Assembly (NCBI RefSeq): GCF_008386505.1
Contig: NZ_VUNZ01000004.1
Coordinates: forward strand, 248,001-312,000
Length of the DNA stretch: 64,000 bases
DNA from: Chryseobacterium sediminis
GTDB taxonomy: Bacteria > Bacteroidota > Bacteroidia > Flavobacteriales > Weeksellaceae
Direction: 5' to 3'
The stretch's first letter is position 1. Each line of letters begins with the position of its first letter. Positions 42,555 to 51,292 of this stretch are shown here, in pieces. The notes under the pieces were generated by a model. That model had not been told where the DNA came from. It ran no database searches and was given only the letters and a program-made list of their open reading frames with translations. The translations under genes and the position numbers were made by a program.

Positions 42555-43997
42555 CTATTTCTGAGGGATATTCGCTAAAATATCTTTCAGGAAACTCCAG
42601 AATTTCTGAGTAGAAGGAATGTTCGCTTTTTCATCAGGAGAATGAGCCCCTCTGATTGTTGGTCCAAAGCTTACCATTTCCATTTCAGGATAGTTGGCTC
42701 CGATGATTCCACATTCAAGACCTGCGTGACAAGCTACTACATGAGGTTTCTCACTGAATTTCTCCGTATAAAGCTTCTCCATCAGCTGTACAATCTCTGA
42801 ACCTGGTTTTGGTTTCCATCCCGGGTATGAACCGCTGAATTCCACATTCATTCCAGCTAATTCTGCTACAGATTTCAATTGTTCTGCCACTGAATATTTT
42901 GAAGAGTCTACAGAAGATCTTGTAAGGTTTAAGATTTTAAGTTCTCCTCCTTTCAATTCAACTCTTGCTACGTTGTTGGAAGCTTCTACAAGATCAGCTA
43001 CGTCCGGGCTCATTCTGTATACCCCGTTGTGAAGAGCTTTTAAAGTAAGGATTACTTTTTTAGAATCTCCTTCGGAAATTGCTTTGTCAGAAGACGTGGA
43101 GTTCTCAATATTGATTTGGATTCCTGGTTCTACCGTAGCAAATTCTTCTAAGATGTCTTTCTTAAGAATCGTTACATTTTCTATGAATTCCTGAGCGTTT
43201 CTTACAGAAATAATAGCAACACCTTCTCTTGGAATGGCATTTCTCAGACCTCCGCTGTCGATAGAAACCAATTCAATATTCTGGTTTTCCAGTCCGCTGT
43301 AAAGAAGTCTTCCCAAAATAATATTGGCATTTCCGAAACCTTTATGAATATCCATTCCGGAGTGTCCACCCTGAAGGCCTTTTACTTCAATTCTTACGAT
43401 TTGTCCTTTTGGAGCTTCTGCAGTATAATTTTGAGTGATTGTTACGTCAACACCTCCTGCGCAGCCAATATCAATCTCATCATCCTCTTCAGTGTCAAGG
43501 TTTAATAGAATTTGTCCTGTCAGTTGTCCTGGTTTTAATCCTAAAGCACCTGTCATTCCTGTCTCTTCATCAATGGTGAAAAGAGCTTCCAATGCAGGAT
43601 GTGGAATATCTGAACTTTCAAGGATAGACATAATGGTTGCTACTCCCAAACCGTTGTCAGCTCCTAAAGTAGTTCCTTTTGCCTTTACCCAGTCACCGTC
43701 AATCTCCATTTTGATTCCTTCTGTTTCAAAATCAAAATTTACATCATTGTTTTTCTGGCAAACCATATCAAGGTGCGATTGAAGCACGATAGATTTACGG
43801 TTTTCCATTCCTGCAGTGGCAGGTTTTTTAATGATAACGTTTCCTACTTCATCTACGGTAGTTTCCAGTCCCAGATCTTCACCAAATCCTTTGATGAAGG
43901 CGATTACTTTTTCCTCTTTTTTTGAAGGCCTTGGAACAGCATTTAATTTGGAGAAGTTTTTCCAGATTATCTGCGGTTCTATATTAGATAATTCCAT
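42555..43997 (-). CDS. pepD: Aminoacyl-histidine dipeptidase PepD (M20 family)
   Basis: 480 aa. PepD is a zinc dipeptidase that cleaves Xaa-His and other dipeptides in the cytoplasm. Metal ligands of the M20 family are H75 in LQSHLDMVCQ (with D77), D114 in TLGADNGLG, E144/E145 in TIDEETGM (general base and ligand), D168 in LNLDTEE and a late H in HAGLECGII. A dimerisation lid separates the two halves (about 190-380). The 480-aa length is typical. Monocistronic, with a minus-strand TAAATTTG box at 44014-44021. Confidence 0.95.
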   Translation of the reverse strand: MELSNIEPQIIWKNFSKLNAVPRPSKKEEKVIAFIKGFGEDLGLETTVDEVGNVIIKKPATAGMENRKSIVLQSHLDMVCQKNNDVNFDFETEGIKMEIDGDWVKAKGTTLGADNGLGVATIMSILESSDIPHPALEALFTIDEETGMTGALGLKPGQLTGQILLNLDTEEDDEIDIGCAGGVDVTITQNYTAEAPKGQIVRIEVKGLQGGHSGMDIHKGFGNANIILGRLLYSGLENQNIELVSIDSGGLRNAIPREGVAIISVRNAQEFIENVTILKKDILEEFATVEPGIQINIENSTSSDKAISEGDSKKVILTLKALHNGVYRMSPDVADLVEASNNVARVELKGGELKILNLTRSSVDSSKYSVAEQLKSVAELAGMNVEFSGSYPGWKPKPGSEIVQLMEKLYTEKFSEKPHVVACHAGLECGIIGANYPEMEMVSFGPTIRGAHSPDEKANIPSTQKFWSFLKDILANIPQK

Positions 43998-44013
43998 TGA
44001 AATTTATTTTTCT

Positions 44014-44021
44014 CAAATTTA
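44014..44021 (-). promoter_or_regulatory. -7 box (TAAATTTG) of pepD
   Basis: An exact TAnnTTTG on the minus strand, 16 nt upstream of the pepD ATG and directly after the terminator of the preceding lipoprotein gene. No clear -33 TTG. Confidence 0.45.
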
Positions 44022-44028
44022 CGAAATA

Positions 44029-44061
44029 AAAAATGCTTCCGTGAGATACAGAAGCATTTTT
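44029..44061 (-). terminator. Terminator of the 161-aa lipoprotein gene
   Basis: AAAATGCTTC (44030-44039) pairs with GAAGCATTTT (44051-44060), with a T-run on the minus strand. Confidence 0.75.
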
Positions 44062-44081
44062 GTTGTATGATTTCGCTTTTA

Positions 44082-44567
44082 TTAACATCCACATTCTCCA
44101 TAGATCGGAGTAGTAAATGTAGTCCCGTCTGGTTTCTCTATAGTCAGAGTCCCTTCAAACAGTAAAGCTTCTTCGCCTTTTATTTTTTTACCTTTTACAG
44201 AAATTTTGTAATCATCATTTTCTATTTCTTTGGTAAGCAATTCATCTACCTCCATATCACTTGAAGAGATAAGATTCAGAGCCAGTCTTTTGCCATCCAG
44301 CATCATATAAGCAGTTTTTCCGGCATCATCTGCGTAGATGTATCTTTCATTTTCAAAATCTGCCTTGCTTACACCAAAATAGCAGGAGCATTCTTTGATT
44401 TCTTTAGGGAATGGAATGGTTCCCACCAGAATATTTCCTGACGAAGGTTTCACTGAAGCAGAATCTTTAGCAACAGACAAAGTGTCGGCAGAAGCAGAAA
44501 CCGTTTCTTTTTCCTTTTTGCAGGCTACCAATAAAAATGCGGAAAATAAAATGATTAAATATTTCAT
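44082..44567 (-). CDS. Lipoprotein of unknown function
   Basis: 161 aa. The signal ends LLVAC with lipidated C16, followed by a charged and Ser-rich linker. The folded part (about 45-161) has a CSCYFGVSKADFENERYIYA stretch and a GECGC ending, giving four cysteines that could form two disulfides in the periplasm. Family not recognised, though short lipoproteins with a CSCYF-like motif seem familiar from Chryseobacterium. It is 25 bp downstream of the LURP-one-like gene on the same strand, probably one operon. Confidence 0.72.
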   Translation of the reverse strand: MKYLIILFSAFLLVACKKEKETVSASADTLSVAKDSASVKPSSGNILVGTIPFPKEIKECSCYFGVSKADFENERYIYADDAGKTAYMMLDGKRLALNLISSSDMEVDELLTKEIENDDYKISVKGKKIKGEEALLFEGTLTIEKPDGTTFTTPIYGECGC

Positions 44568-44592
44568 GTGTTTGTGGTTTTATTATTTTTTC

Positions 44593-45198
44593 TTATCCTC
44601 TTGCTCTTTCAAGAAGTGTCATCATTAATAAAGAAAGAATTACCAAACTTTCTTCCTCATCATCAATATCAATCAATCTGTCCAGCTGGAATCTTCTTCC
44701 AAAGAATGAAGGCATTTTTTTAAGCTTAAAATAAGCTTTCCCATCAATACCAGTTACTGTATAAGATGGATTAAGGAAATACCCTGTAAACATTCCGATG
44801 ATAGGAAGTTCTCCTACAAAGCTGTCCCAGAATCTTACCCATGCACTGTCTTCCTGAACTTTAAACTTAGGCTGATCTTGGGCATCCAGAATATCATAAC
44901 TTGCTTTCCAGATAGAACGCATTCCTTTTCTTGCTAATCTACCGAAGTTTTTATTGTCAATGAGATCATTCAAAGAATATGAAGCGTTGAAATCAATCCA
45001 TTTATTAGCTCTGATTCTGAAAAGTTCTTTAGACTTGCTTTCATCATTGAAAACAACAACATCTTCTTTTAACTTGAACATTTTCTGACGAACATATGCT
45101 ACATAATTTCCATTCTTGTCAGTAATGTTGAAATCACTTGCTAAAGTAGTGATTTTGAATTTGAAATCCAGAGGATAGTTAAGATTGTTAAGTACCAT
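44593..45198 (-). CDS. LURP-one/tubby-like family protein
   Basis: 201 aa. The sequence FKFKITTLASDFNITDKNGN then YVAYVRQKMFKLKEDVVVFN is the opening of LURP-one-related (tubby C-terminal-like) domains, which share a beta-barrel with phospholipid scramblases. A hydrophobic, glycine-rich stretch (FVGELPIIGMFTGYFLNPSY) may contact membrane, and the tail is acidic (DIDDEEESLV). Function in bacteria is not known. It leads the two-gene unit with the lipoprotein and has a TATATTTG -7 box at 45233-45240. Confidence 0.75.
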   Translation of the reverse strand: MVLNNLNYPLDFKFKITTLASDFNITDKNGNYVAYVRQKMFKLKEDVVVFNDESKSKELFRIRANKWIDFNASYSLNDLIDNKNFGRLARKGMRSIWKASYDILDAQDQPKFKVQEDSAWVRFWDSFVGELPIIGMFTGYFLNPSYTVTGIDGKAYFKLKKMPSFFGRRFQLDRLIDIDDEEESLVILSLLMMTLLERARG

Positions 45199-45232
45199 TT
45201 TAGTTAATTTTTTTCATATTTTATTTAAGCCG

Positions 45233-45240
45233 CAAATATA
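45233..45240 (-). promoter_or_regulatory. -7 box (TATATTTG) of the LURP-one-like gene
   Basis: An exact TAnnTTTG on the minus strand, 34 nt before the ATG at 45198. Confidence 0.45.
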
Positions 45241-45340
45241 GAGGTTTTTTTAGAGTTCTCAGGTATGGGAGAAATTTAAAATATCATATTGAGACATTGT
45301 GTAAATCGGAATCTAGAAGATATTTTTGTGAAAAATAAAA

Positions 45341-45500
45341 TTAAACGCTGAGTTCGCAAGGTTTGTTTGCAGTTTTTATATGTATTGTTCGCAAAGGCAC
45401 TTCGTTCAGCTGAGATACAAGTTTTCTTATTGTTGAGTGAAACGCCTTTGCGATCATTTTTTTTAACCTTTAGACATCTTAGTGCGTTCAGCGTTAAAAA
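45341..45500. repeat. Palindromic intergenic repeat, full copy (C)
   Basis: A ~160-bp unit matching copy B. Left end TTAAACGCTGAGTTCGCAAG; long stem GTTCGCAAAGGCACTTCG... with GAGTGAAACGCCTTTGC...; right end GCGTTCAGCGTTAAAA. It is followed at 45521 by the TTCACAAGCGAAGCGAA stretch also seen in related form at 28291 and 51163. It fills most of the 387-bp gap before recR. Confidence 0.78.
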
Positions 45501-45572
45501 TTTATTATACTGTATTAAAATTCACAAGCGAAGCGAACCGACGATTCACTATTAATTATCAACTTTAATCCT

Positions 45573-45580
45573 TATTTTTG
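45573..45580 (+). promoter_or_regulatory. -7 box (TATTTTTG) immediately before the recR ATG
   Basis: An exact TAnnTTTG with 5 nt (TACCT) before the ATG, so the recR/glycosyltransferase mRNA may begin at or next to the start codon. Confidence 0.45.
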
Positions 45581-45585
45581 TACCT

Positions 45586-46197
45586 ATGGATTACCCAAGT
45601 AAAGTATTGGCAAAGGCGGTAGATGAGATTTCGGGATTGCCTGGGATTGGAAGAAAAACGGCTTTGAGATTAGCACTGCATTTGTTGAAGCAGCCCAATT
45701 CCAGAGCTGTAAGTCTTGGAAATTCTCTGATTAATCTTGTCAACGAAATAAAATACTGCAAAGAATGTCACAATTTTTCGGATTTTGACATCTGTGAAAT
45801 ATGCAGTAATGAAAAGAGAAATGGTGAATTGATCTGTATTGTTGAAGATGTACGGGATGTAATTGCTATTGAGAATACAGGGAAATACACAGGGAAATAT
45901 CTGATTCTTGGCGGAAAAATTTCTCCAATGGAAGGAGTAGGGCCCGGGCAATTGAATATTCCAAGTATTGAAAAGAAACTGAATGACGGAAAAGTGAAAG
46001 AATTTATTTTCGCATTGAGTGCTACGATGGAAGGAGATACAACGGCATATTACATTTATAAGAAATTTAAAAGTTTCAATGTAAACTTTTCCAGCATTGC
46101 AAGAGGAATTTCAGTAGGAGATGAACTGGAATATGCTGATGAAATTTCATTAGGAAGATCTATTATCAACAGGTTGCCATATAACGAAAAAGATTAA
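45586..46197 (+). CDS. recR: Recombination mediator RecR
   Basis: 203 aa, standard length. With RecF/RecO it loads RecA at single-strand gaps. An N-terminal helix-hairpin-helix (SGLPGIGRKTALRLALHL, 16-33), a zinc finger with C58, C61, C70 and C73, and a Toprim domain (ICIVEDVRDVIAIENTGKYT onward) are all present, ending with the usual VGDELEYADEISLGRSIINR. The start fits flavobacterial homologues. A glycosyltransferase gene follows after 1 bp and is probably co-transcribed. Confidence 0.96.
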   Translation: MDYPSKVLAKAVDEISGLPGIGRKTALRLALHLLKQPNSRAVSLGNSLINLVNEIKYCKECHNFSDFDICEICSNEKRNGELICIVEDVRDVIAIENTGKYTGKYLILGGKISPMEGVGPGQLNIPSIEKKLNDGKVKEFIFALSATMEGDTTAYYIYKKFKSFNVNFSSIARGISVGDELEYADEISLGRSIINRLPYNEKD

Positions 46198-46198
46198 T

Positions 46199-47032
46199 AT
46201 GAGGCTGTCTGTTATTATTGTTAATTATAATGTTACTCAATTGCTCAGAAGCTGTCTTTTGTCACTTCAGAAATATATACAAGAGATAGAGTATGAAGTG
46301 ATTGTCATTGATAATGCCTCAACAGACAGTTCCTGGAAATATCTTATTCCTGAGTTTCCGAACGTACATTTTATTTCTTCTGAAACAAATGATGGCTTTT
46401 CAAAAGCAAATAACAGGGCAATTCAGACTGCAAAAGGAGAATATATTTTACTTTTAAATCCTGATACGGAATTTGAAGGATTTTATATGAAAGAACTGCT
46501 GGATTTTGCAGATTCTCAGCCTTCTTTCGGGTGTCTGGGAGTAAGAATGCATGATGCAGGAGGGAATTTTCTCCCTGAAAGTAAGCGTTCTGTTCCGGAT
46601 ATGTTTAATTCTTTTGAAAAGCTGTTTACCAATTTTAAAAAGAATAATTCTAAGTCTTATTACAGAAGCGATCTTGAAGAAAATGCAGTGGCTGAAGTAG
46701 AAGTTATGACAGGTGCATTTTTATTGGCTAAAAAAGATGTTTACGAAAAAATAGGAGGGCTGGATGAAGCTTATTTTATGTATGGAGAAGATATTGATCT
46801 TTGCTATACCTTCTTAAAAAACGGTTACAAAAACTTCTATTATGGTAAAGTTTCTATTCTTCATCATAAAGGGGAAAGCACCATTAAGAATGAAGTATAT
46901 CTCAAGAGATTTTATGGAGCTATGCAGATTTTCATTGATAAATATTATAAAAAATCTAAGCCTGTACAATATTCATTTTTAAAGGCAGGATTGAAGCTCA
47001 GGTATCATATTGAAAAGATCAAGCTAAAATAA
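46199..47032 (+). CDS. Glycosyltransferase family 2
   Basis: 277 aa, GT-A fold. The start LSVIIVNYNVTQLLRSCL and VIDNASTDSS are the nucleotide-sugar site; LLLNPDTEF provides the DxE-like metal site; VMTGAFLLAKKDVYEKIGG with MYGEDIDLCYTFLKNGYK is the acceptor/ED motif of rhamnosyltransferase-like GT2 enzymes. It lacks membrane helices and acts at the inner face of the membrane in polysaccharide or glycolipid synthesis. It follows recR by 1 bp, an arrangement that links it by transcription but not obviously by function. Confidence 0.9.
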   Translation: MRLSVIIVNYNVTQLLRSCLLSLQKYIQEIEYEVIVIDNASTDSSWKYLIPEFPNVHFISSETNDGFSKANNRAIQTAKGEYILLLNPDTEFEGFYMKELLDFADSQPSFGCLGVRMHDAGGNFLPESKRSVPDMFNSFEKLFTNFKKNNSKSYYRSDLEENAVAEVEVMTGAFLLAKKDVYEKIGGLDEAYFMYGEDIDLCYTFLKNGYKNFYYGKVSILHHKGESTIKNEVYLKRFYGAMQIFIDKYYKKSKPVQYSFLKAGLKLRYHIEKIKLK

Positions 47033-47063
47033 AAAAGCAACTCAATTTGAGTTGCTTTTGTTT
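47031..47063 (+). terminator. Intrinsic terminator of recR-glycosyltransferase operon
   Basis: AAAAGCAACTCAA (47033-47045) pairs with TTGAGTTGCTTTT (47047-47059) around the centre, then TGTTTTA. It overlaps the glycosyltransferase stop region. Confidence 0.8.
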
Positions 47064-47083
47064 TATGTAAGATGATATTCTTC

Positions 47084-47437
47084 TTATTTTGCCGGTGTTG
47101 CAGGAACTTGTGCCGGAGTGGTTGTAGAAGTAGCAGGAGCTGACTGTTTTGCAGGAGCTTCTTTCTTCACTGGTTGTTTTTGTGTAGGGGCTACCTGAGA
47201 TGGCTTACCTGTGATAACAACGCTTATAAGGATAAGAACGATGATAGTTCCGCCTAGAGTCCATGTTGCTTTTTCCATGAAATCATTGGTTCTCTGTACT
47301 CCAAACTGTGCAGATGATGCACCTCCGAATGTACTAGAAAGGCCTCCTCCTTTTGGATTTTGTGCCATAACGATGATTACCAATAAAACGCTGGCAACCA
47401 TAACAAGAACCATCAATAGTGTAAATATAGTATCCAT
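47084..47437 (-). CDS. secG: Preprotein translocase subunit SecG
   Basis: 117 aa. Two membrane helices (about 3-23 and 60-78) flank the conserved cytoplasmic loop AQNPKGGGLSSTFGG (25-39). SecG sits with SecYE and aids SecA-driven export. The C-terminal tail (about 80-117) is an Ala/Pro/Lys/Thr-rich low-complexity extension, seen in Bacteroidetes SecG proteins. Monocistronic with a good promoter. All signal-peptide proteins in this window depend on the Sec route it serves. Confidence 0.95.
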   Translation of the reverse strand: MDTIFTLLMVLVMVASVLLVIIVMAQNPKGGGLSSTFGGASSAQFGVQRTNDFMEKATWTLGGTIIVLILISVVITGKPSQVAPTQKQPVKKEAPAKQSAPATSTTTPAQVPATPAK

Positions 47438-47462
47438 TAATTCTGATATCTTTTTGAATGGG

Positions 47463-47492
47463 CAAATTTAATCTTTTTTTACTGAATGACAA
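47463..47492 (-). promoter_or_regulatory. secG promoter (TTG-N19-TAAATTTG)
   Basis: Minus-strand TTG (47490-47492), a 19-bp spacer and TAAATTTG (47463-47470), 25 nt before the ATG. Confidence 0.65.
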
Positions 47493-47522
47493 AAAAAGAT
47501 GCCGCCAAATGTTGATAAAAAT

Positions 47523-47552
47523 AAAAACGGCAACAATTGTTGCCGTTTTTTC
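47523..47552 (-). terminator. Terminator of the M16 peptidase operon
   Basis: AAAACGGCAAC-AATT-GTTGCCGTTTT forms an 11-bp perfect stem, with T-rich flanks on both strands, 19 bp after the M16 stop codon. Confidence 0.85.
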
Positions 47553-47570
47553 TATAAAAATTGGATGTTG

Positions 47571-49616
47571 TTATTTAAAATCAGCATCAGTAGCCTTATT
47601 TACTTCATAAGACTTTACATTCATGGTCATATCCATTCCCATCTGGCTTACAGAGATGGTGTATGGCATTTTTACCCCTTCTACATCTTTGTAATTAGAG
47701 AATGTTGTTGGAATTGTCATTTCCTGACCTTTAGCTTTTACTTTTTTGGTCTCTCCGGTTTTTAATCCTGTTGCAACACTGTAGTAATACGTTGTATCTC
47801 CACCTTTAATTGCGTAAGAATCTTCACCTCCGATTTTCTCAATTCCGCCTAATTTATAATCAGCAGATTTTGCGAAACCTAACTCTTCAAAAAGTTCCGG
47901 GTTCTTTTGTTTTTCAGCAATTTCTTCCGGTGTGATGTCAACTTTTTGTCCCATTTGCATAGAGTAACCAGTCTTTCCGTCAAATACCTGCTTCTGAACA
48001 ACCTGTCCCATTGCTGTTACAGTAGTCAGCTCCTTTCCGCCTTGTGCTTTCACGATTTTAAAATCGATGCTTTGCCCTTGCATAGACATTGAAGCGTTTG
48101 TAGTATACGAAGTAATTTTAGCTAAATTAGCTTTTCCTCCGATAGCATTGATGTATTTATCTGCAACAGAAGCCACCGTTACACTTGCATCCACTTTTTG
48201 TACAGTTGGTTTTGCAACAGGGTTGGCATCTTTATCAAAATATTTTACAGGATAGCCTAATTTTTCCAGTCCTTCAGAAATATCAGATGCTTTACCTGCA
48301 ATGAAAATTCTGCTTTGGTTTGGTAAAATTGTAGACTTTACAGCATTTGCAACATCTGCAGCAGTTACTTTATCAATAGATTTCAGGTAATTGGTGTAGA
48401 AGTCAGCAGGTAAATCCTGAACTTTCTGGTTTAAAGCAAATCTTGCGATAGTAGCAGGCTGCTCTAAAGACATGATGAAAGATCCTTTCAGTTTTGCTTT
48501 TGCATTTGCCAGTTCTTCTGGTTTTACAGTAGAAATTGCATTAAGTTCATTCATGAATTCCTTAACTGCTTTGTCTGTAACCTCATTTCTTACACTCGCG
48601 CTTGCAGAGAATTGTGGAGAATACTTGCTTGCTACCATACTTGAATACGCACCGTAAGTAAATCCGTTTTTCTCTCTAAGGTTCATGAAAAGTCTCGCTT
48701 CACCACCACCTCCAAGGATGTAATTGGCGATTGTTGCAGGGAAGTAGTTGGCATCTTTCATTTTCAGCGTGTTCAGGTTGTTTAGGGAAACAACAGACTG
48801 TACAGCAGAAGGAACATCCACTACATTAATCTCTGTTTTAGCAAGATTGGAAGCTGGCTCTAACTGTGCAATAGGAGTATTTGCTTTTTTCCAGCCACTG
48901 AAAGCTTTTTCGATCAAAGGCTTTACCTGATCAAATTTTACGTCTCCAACGATTACTAAGTAAGCATTGTCCGGAGCGTAATATTTTTTGTAGGTATTTT
49001 GTACATCAGCCAATTGGATTTTGTTGATAGATTCAACGGTTTCAAACTCACCTCTTGAAGTATTTTTTCCATACATCAAAGCATTAGAAACTCTTCCTGC
49101 GATTGAAGATGCATTTTTTTCCTCAGATTTTAATCCTTCGACAGCTCTTTCTTTAGAGTTCTGAATTTCTTCAGCAGAGAATTTAGGATTAATAATAGCA
49201 TCCGCCATTAAGCCTAAAACTTCAGGGAAATATTTTGAAAGGGAGTTGGCAGAAGCACCACCTGAAGAGAAGTTTAGGTTAGCACCAAGATAATCTACTT
49301 TTTTGTTGAAATCATCTTTGCTGATATTGGTGGTACCGTTTTCAAACTGTTCAGCCATAATTTCACTTACTCCTGTTACAGCTCCTTCATTGTATGGAGG
49401 TCTGTCCATAGAAAGACTGGCATTTACTCTTGGCAGCTTGTTGTTTTCCACAACCATTACTGTAAGACCATTGCTTAGCTGGAAAGTTTTTGGCTTAGCA
49501 ATGTTAATCGCAGGAGTAGGTCCCGGTTTTGGCATTGCATTAAGATCTATTTTTTGTGCTGAAACCATTCCTGTAAAGAAAAACGCTGCAGCTATATATG
49601 TTAATTGCTTTTTCAT
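47571..49616 (-). CDS. M16-family peptidase-like protein, zinc site missing, with C-terminal extension
   Basis: 681 aa with a signal peptide (ending GMVSAQ). The M16 fold covers about 35-450, but the catalytic HxxEH is replaced by EIMAEQFENG, so it should not cleave by itself. It keeps the RxxxGFxYG element (REKNGFTYGAYSS) typical of the non-catalytic partner. A ~200-residue C-terminal extension (INAIGGKANLAKITSYTTN onward) resembles lipoprotein-carrier-type domains. The active M16 enzyme is encoded 53 bp upstream, so the two probably form a heterodimeric periplasmic peptidase, as known for M16B pairs. Confidence 0.88.
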   Translation of the reverse strand: MKKQLTYIAAAFFFTGMVSAQKIDLNAMPKPGPTPAINIAKPKTFQLSNGLTVMVVENNKLPRVNASLSMDRPPYNEGAVTGVSEIMAEQFENGTTNISKDDFNKKVDYLGANLNFSSGGASANSLSKYFPEVLGLMADAIINPKFSAEEIQNSKERAVEGLKSEEKNASSIAGRVSNALMYGKNTSRGEFETVESINKIQLADVQNTYKKYYAPDNAYLVIVGDVKFDQVKPLIEKAFSGWKKANTPIAQLEPASNLAKTEINVVDVPSAVQSVVSLNNLNTLKMKDANYFPATIANYILGGGGEARLFMNLREKNGFTYGAYSSMVASKYSPQFSASASVRNEVTDKAVKEFMNELNAISTVKPEELANAKAKLKGSFIMSLEQPATIARFALNQKVQDLPADFYTNYLKSIDKVTAADVANAVKSTILPNQSRIFIAGKASDISEGLEKLGYPVKYFDKDANPVAKPTVQKVDASVTVASVADKYINAIGGKANLAKITSYTTNASMSMQGQSIDFKIVKAQGGKELTTVTAMGQVVQKQVFDGKTGYSMQMGQKVDITPEEIAEKQKNPELFEELGFAKSADYKLGGIEKIGGEDSYAIKGGDTTYYYSVATGLKTGETKKVKAKGQEMTIPTTFSNYKDVEGVKMPYTISVSQMGMDMTMNVKSYEVNKATDADFK

Positions 49617-49669
49617 TTGTAAAAATTTAATTTTTAATAATCATATAGTAACCTTAAAAGTTGAAATGA

Positions 49670-50983
49670 TTACTTTTTCTCAGGTACGTAATTAATGATT
49701 ATTCTTTGGTTAGAATTAAGATACTTTTTAGCAGCATTTTGAAGATCCTGTTTTGTGATAGATCTGTAAATGTCGATTTCTTTGTTGATCAAATTCGTGT
49801 CACCCATCAATACGTGGTTGGTTGCCAATGAAGCCGCAATTCCCTGGATGCTTGAGTTGGCATTTACAAACTGGTTTTCGTATTGGTTTTGAAGTTTTTG
49901 ATAATCCTCTTCAGAGATTAACGTAGTCTGAAGTTTTTTGATTTCAGCATCAATGTCAGCCTGTAAAGCCTGTTTTGTAGTCTGTCCCATCGGGATCGCG
50001 AAGAATGCGAAAATACTATAGTCTTCAAGACCCTGATTGAAAGCAGCTACCTGGAGTGCTTTTTTGTCCTGATCCACTAATTTTTTATATAAAACCGAAG
50101 ATTTTCCATTACTTAAATAAGAAGAAAGCATATCTAAAACATAAGCATCTTTCTCTTTGTTGGCCGGAGTTCTGTAAGCGAAAACATAAGCAGGAAGCTG
50201 AATATTCGGGTCTGTAGCTGTTACTTCTTTTTCCTGAGTGATAGGAGCATCCTTCGGGAAATCTTTTGGATACAAAGTTCCTTTTGGAATTCCTCCATAA
50301 TAGGTTTCGATCCATTTTTTAGTCTGTTCAGGTTTGATGTCTCCAGCAACGACCAAAGTAGCATTATTCGGAACGTAATACTTTTTGTAAAACGCCTGGA
50401 ACTCTTCTAATTTAGCAGAGTTCAGATCTTCCATAGAACCAATTGTTGGCCAGTTGTACGGGTGATTGGTAAATAAATTTTTCTGAATTGTTGTGAAAAG
50501 GTTTCCATAAGGCTGGTTATCCATTCTTAATCTTTTCTCTTCTTTTACAACCTCTCTCTGTGTGTCTACACCAACCTGGTTGATGACAGCATGACGCATT
50601 CTTTCAGCTTCCATCCAAAGTCCAAGCTGTTCGTTATTGGAAGGGAATGTTTCATAATAATACGTTCTGTCATTGGTGGTGTTGGCATTGTTCTGTCCTC
50701 CGTTTGAAGAAACAATCTTGAACCAGTCTCCTCTTTTGATATTAGGAGTTCCCTCAAATAGAAGGTGTTCAAAGAAGTGAGCAAAACCTGTTCTGCCTTT
50801 TACTTCATCCTTTGCACCTACGTGGTACATTACACCTGTTGTTACAACCGGCGCTGAATTATCCTGATGAAGAATTACGTGAAGACCATTGGGAAGGTCA
50901 TATTCTTCGAATTTGATTTGCTGTGCATTCAGCATTAGCCCGAAGAAAGCTACGGCAGCAGCAGAAATAAGTCGCTTTTTCAT
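49670..50983 (-). CDS. M16-family zinc peptidase, catalytic subunit
   Basis: 437 aa with a signal peptide (about 1-20, ending MLNAQ). The inverted zinc motif H69-F-F-E72-H73 (GFAHFFEHLLFEGT) is intact and the distant third ligand is expected in REVVKEEKRLRM. It should degrade peptides in the periplasm or process outer-membrane proteins. It is the first gene of a two-gene operon with the inactive partner. Only the first M16 half and the shorter partner domain are in this chain, as usual for the M16B class. Confidence 0.92.
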   Translation of the reverse strand: MKKRLISAAAVAFFGLMLNAQQIKFEEYDLPNGLHVILHQDNSAPVVTTGVMYHVGAKDEVKGRTGFAHFFEHLLFEGTPNIKRGDWFKIVSSNGGQNNANTTNDRTYYYETFPSNNEQLGLWMEAERMRHAVINQVGVDTQREVVKEEKRLRMDNQPYGNLFTTIQKNLFTNHPYNWPTIGSMEDLNSAKLEEFQAFYKKYYVPNNATLVVAGDIKPEQTKKWIETYYGGIPKGTLYPKDFPKDAPITQEKEVTATDPNIQLPAYVFAYRTPANKEKDAYVLDMLSSYLSNGKSSVLYKKLVDQDKKALQVAAFNQGLEDYSIFAFFAIPMGQTTKQALQADIDAEIKKLQTTLISEEDYQKLQNQYENQFVNANSSIQGIAASLATNHVLMGDTNLINKEIDIYRSITKQDLQNAAKKYLNSNQRIIINYVPEKK

Positions 50984-51238
50984 AGAATTTAGAAATTGTT
51001 TGTCAATTAGTATGAAAAGTGAATTAAATGTTACAAAGTTTATAGAAATTTATATGTAAATGTGAGTCGGGTTTCGGGTTTCGGGTTTCGAGATTTGAGA
51101 TTAAAAAAGAATTAATCCGGAAGTGTTTTCTAATGTGCGGCTAATCATTCACCATTCAATTTGCGAAGCAAAATTGACCATTGACAAATACTATCAGTAC
51201 AATCTTATTACTTCAAATCCCTAACTTCTCTATGAAAG
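50984..51238. other. Intergenic stretch with (CGGGTTT)x3 tandem repeat
   Basis: Part of the 309-bp gap between the divergent M16 operon and uvrD-like genes. (CGGGTTT)x3 at 51068-51088 is the reverse complement of the CCCGAAA array at 28244. A TTGCGAAGCA...TTGACCATT stretch near 51163 matches that next to the other array. No gene is seen. Confidence 0.6.
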
Positions 51239-51269
51239 TTTGAATTCTCCTCTGAATACATTAATTTTG
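51239..51269 (+). promoter_or_regulatory. Promoter of the UvrD/PcrA-like helicase gene (TTTG-N19-TAATTTTG)
   Basis: TTTG at 51239-51242, a 19-bp spacer and TAATTTTG at 51262-51269, 23 nt before ATG 51293. It shows that the in-frame GTG at 51269 cannot be the start. Confidence 0.68.
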
Positions 51270-51292
51270 TGTTCCCAAAATTTTTTTGCTGT

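Noticed and set aside
48067..49695. Several plus-strand frames of 60-130 codons opposite the M16 genes
   Set aside because: They are antisense shadows; the minus-strand products have full domains and signal peptides.
51269..51292. GTG start for the UvrD-like helicase
   Set aside because: The GTG overlaps the -7 promoter box; ATG 51293 begins the normal family start.
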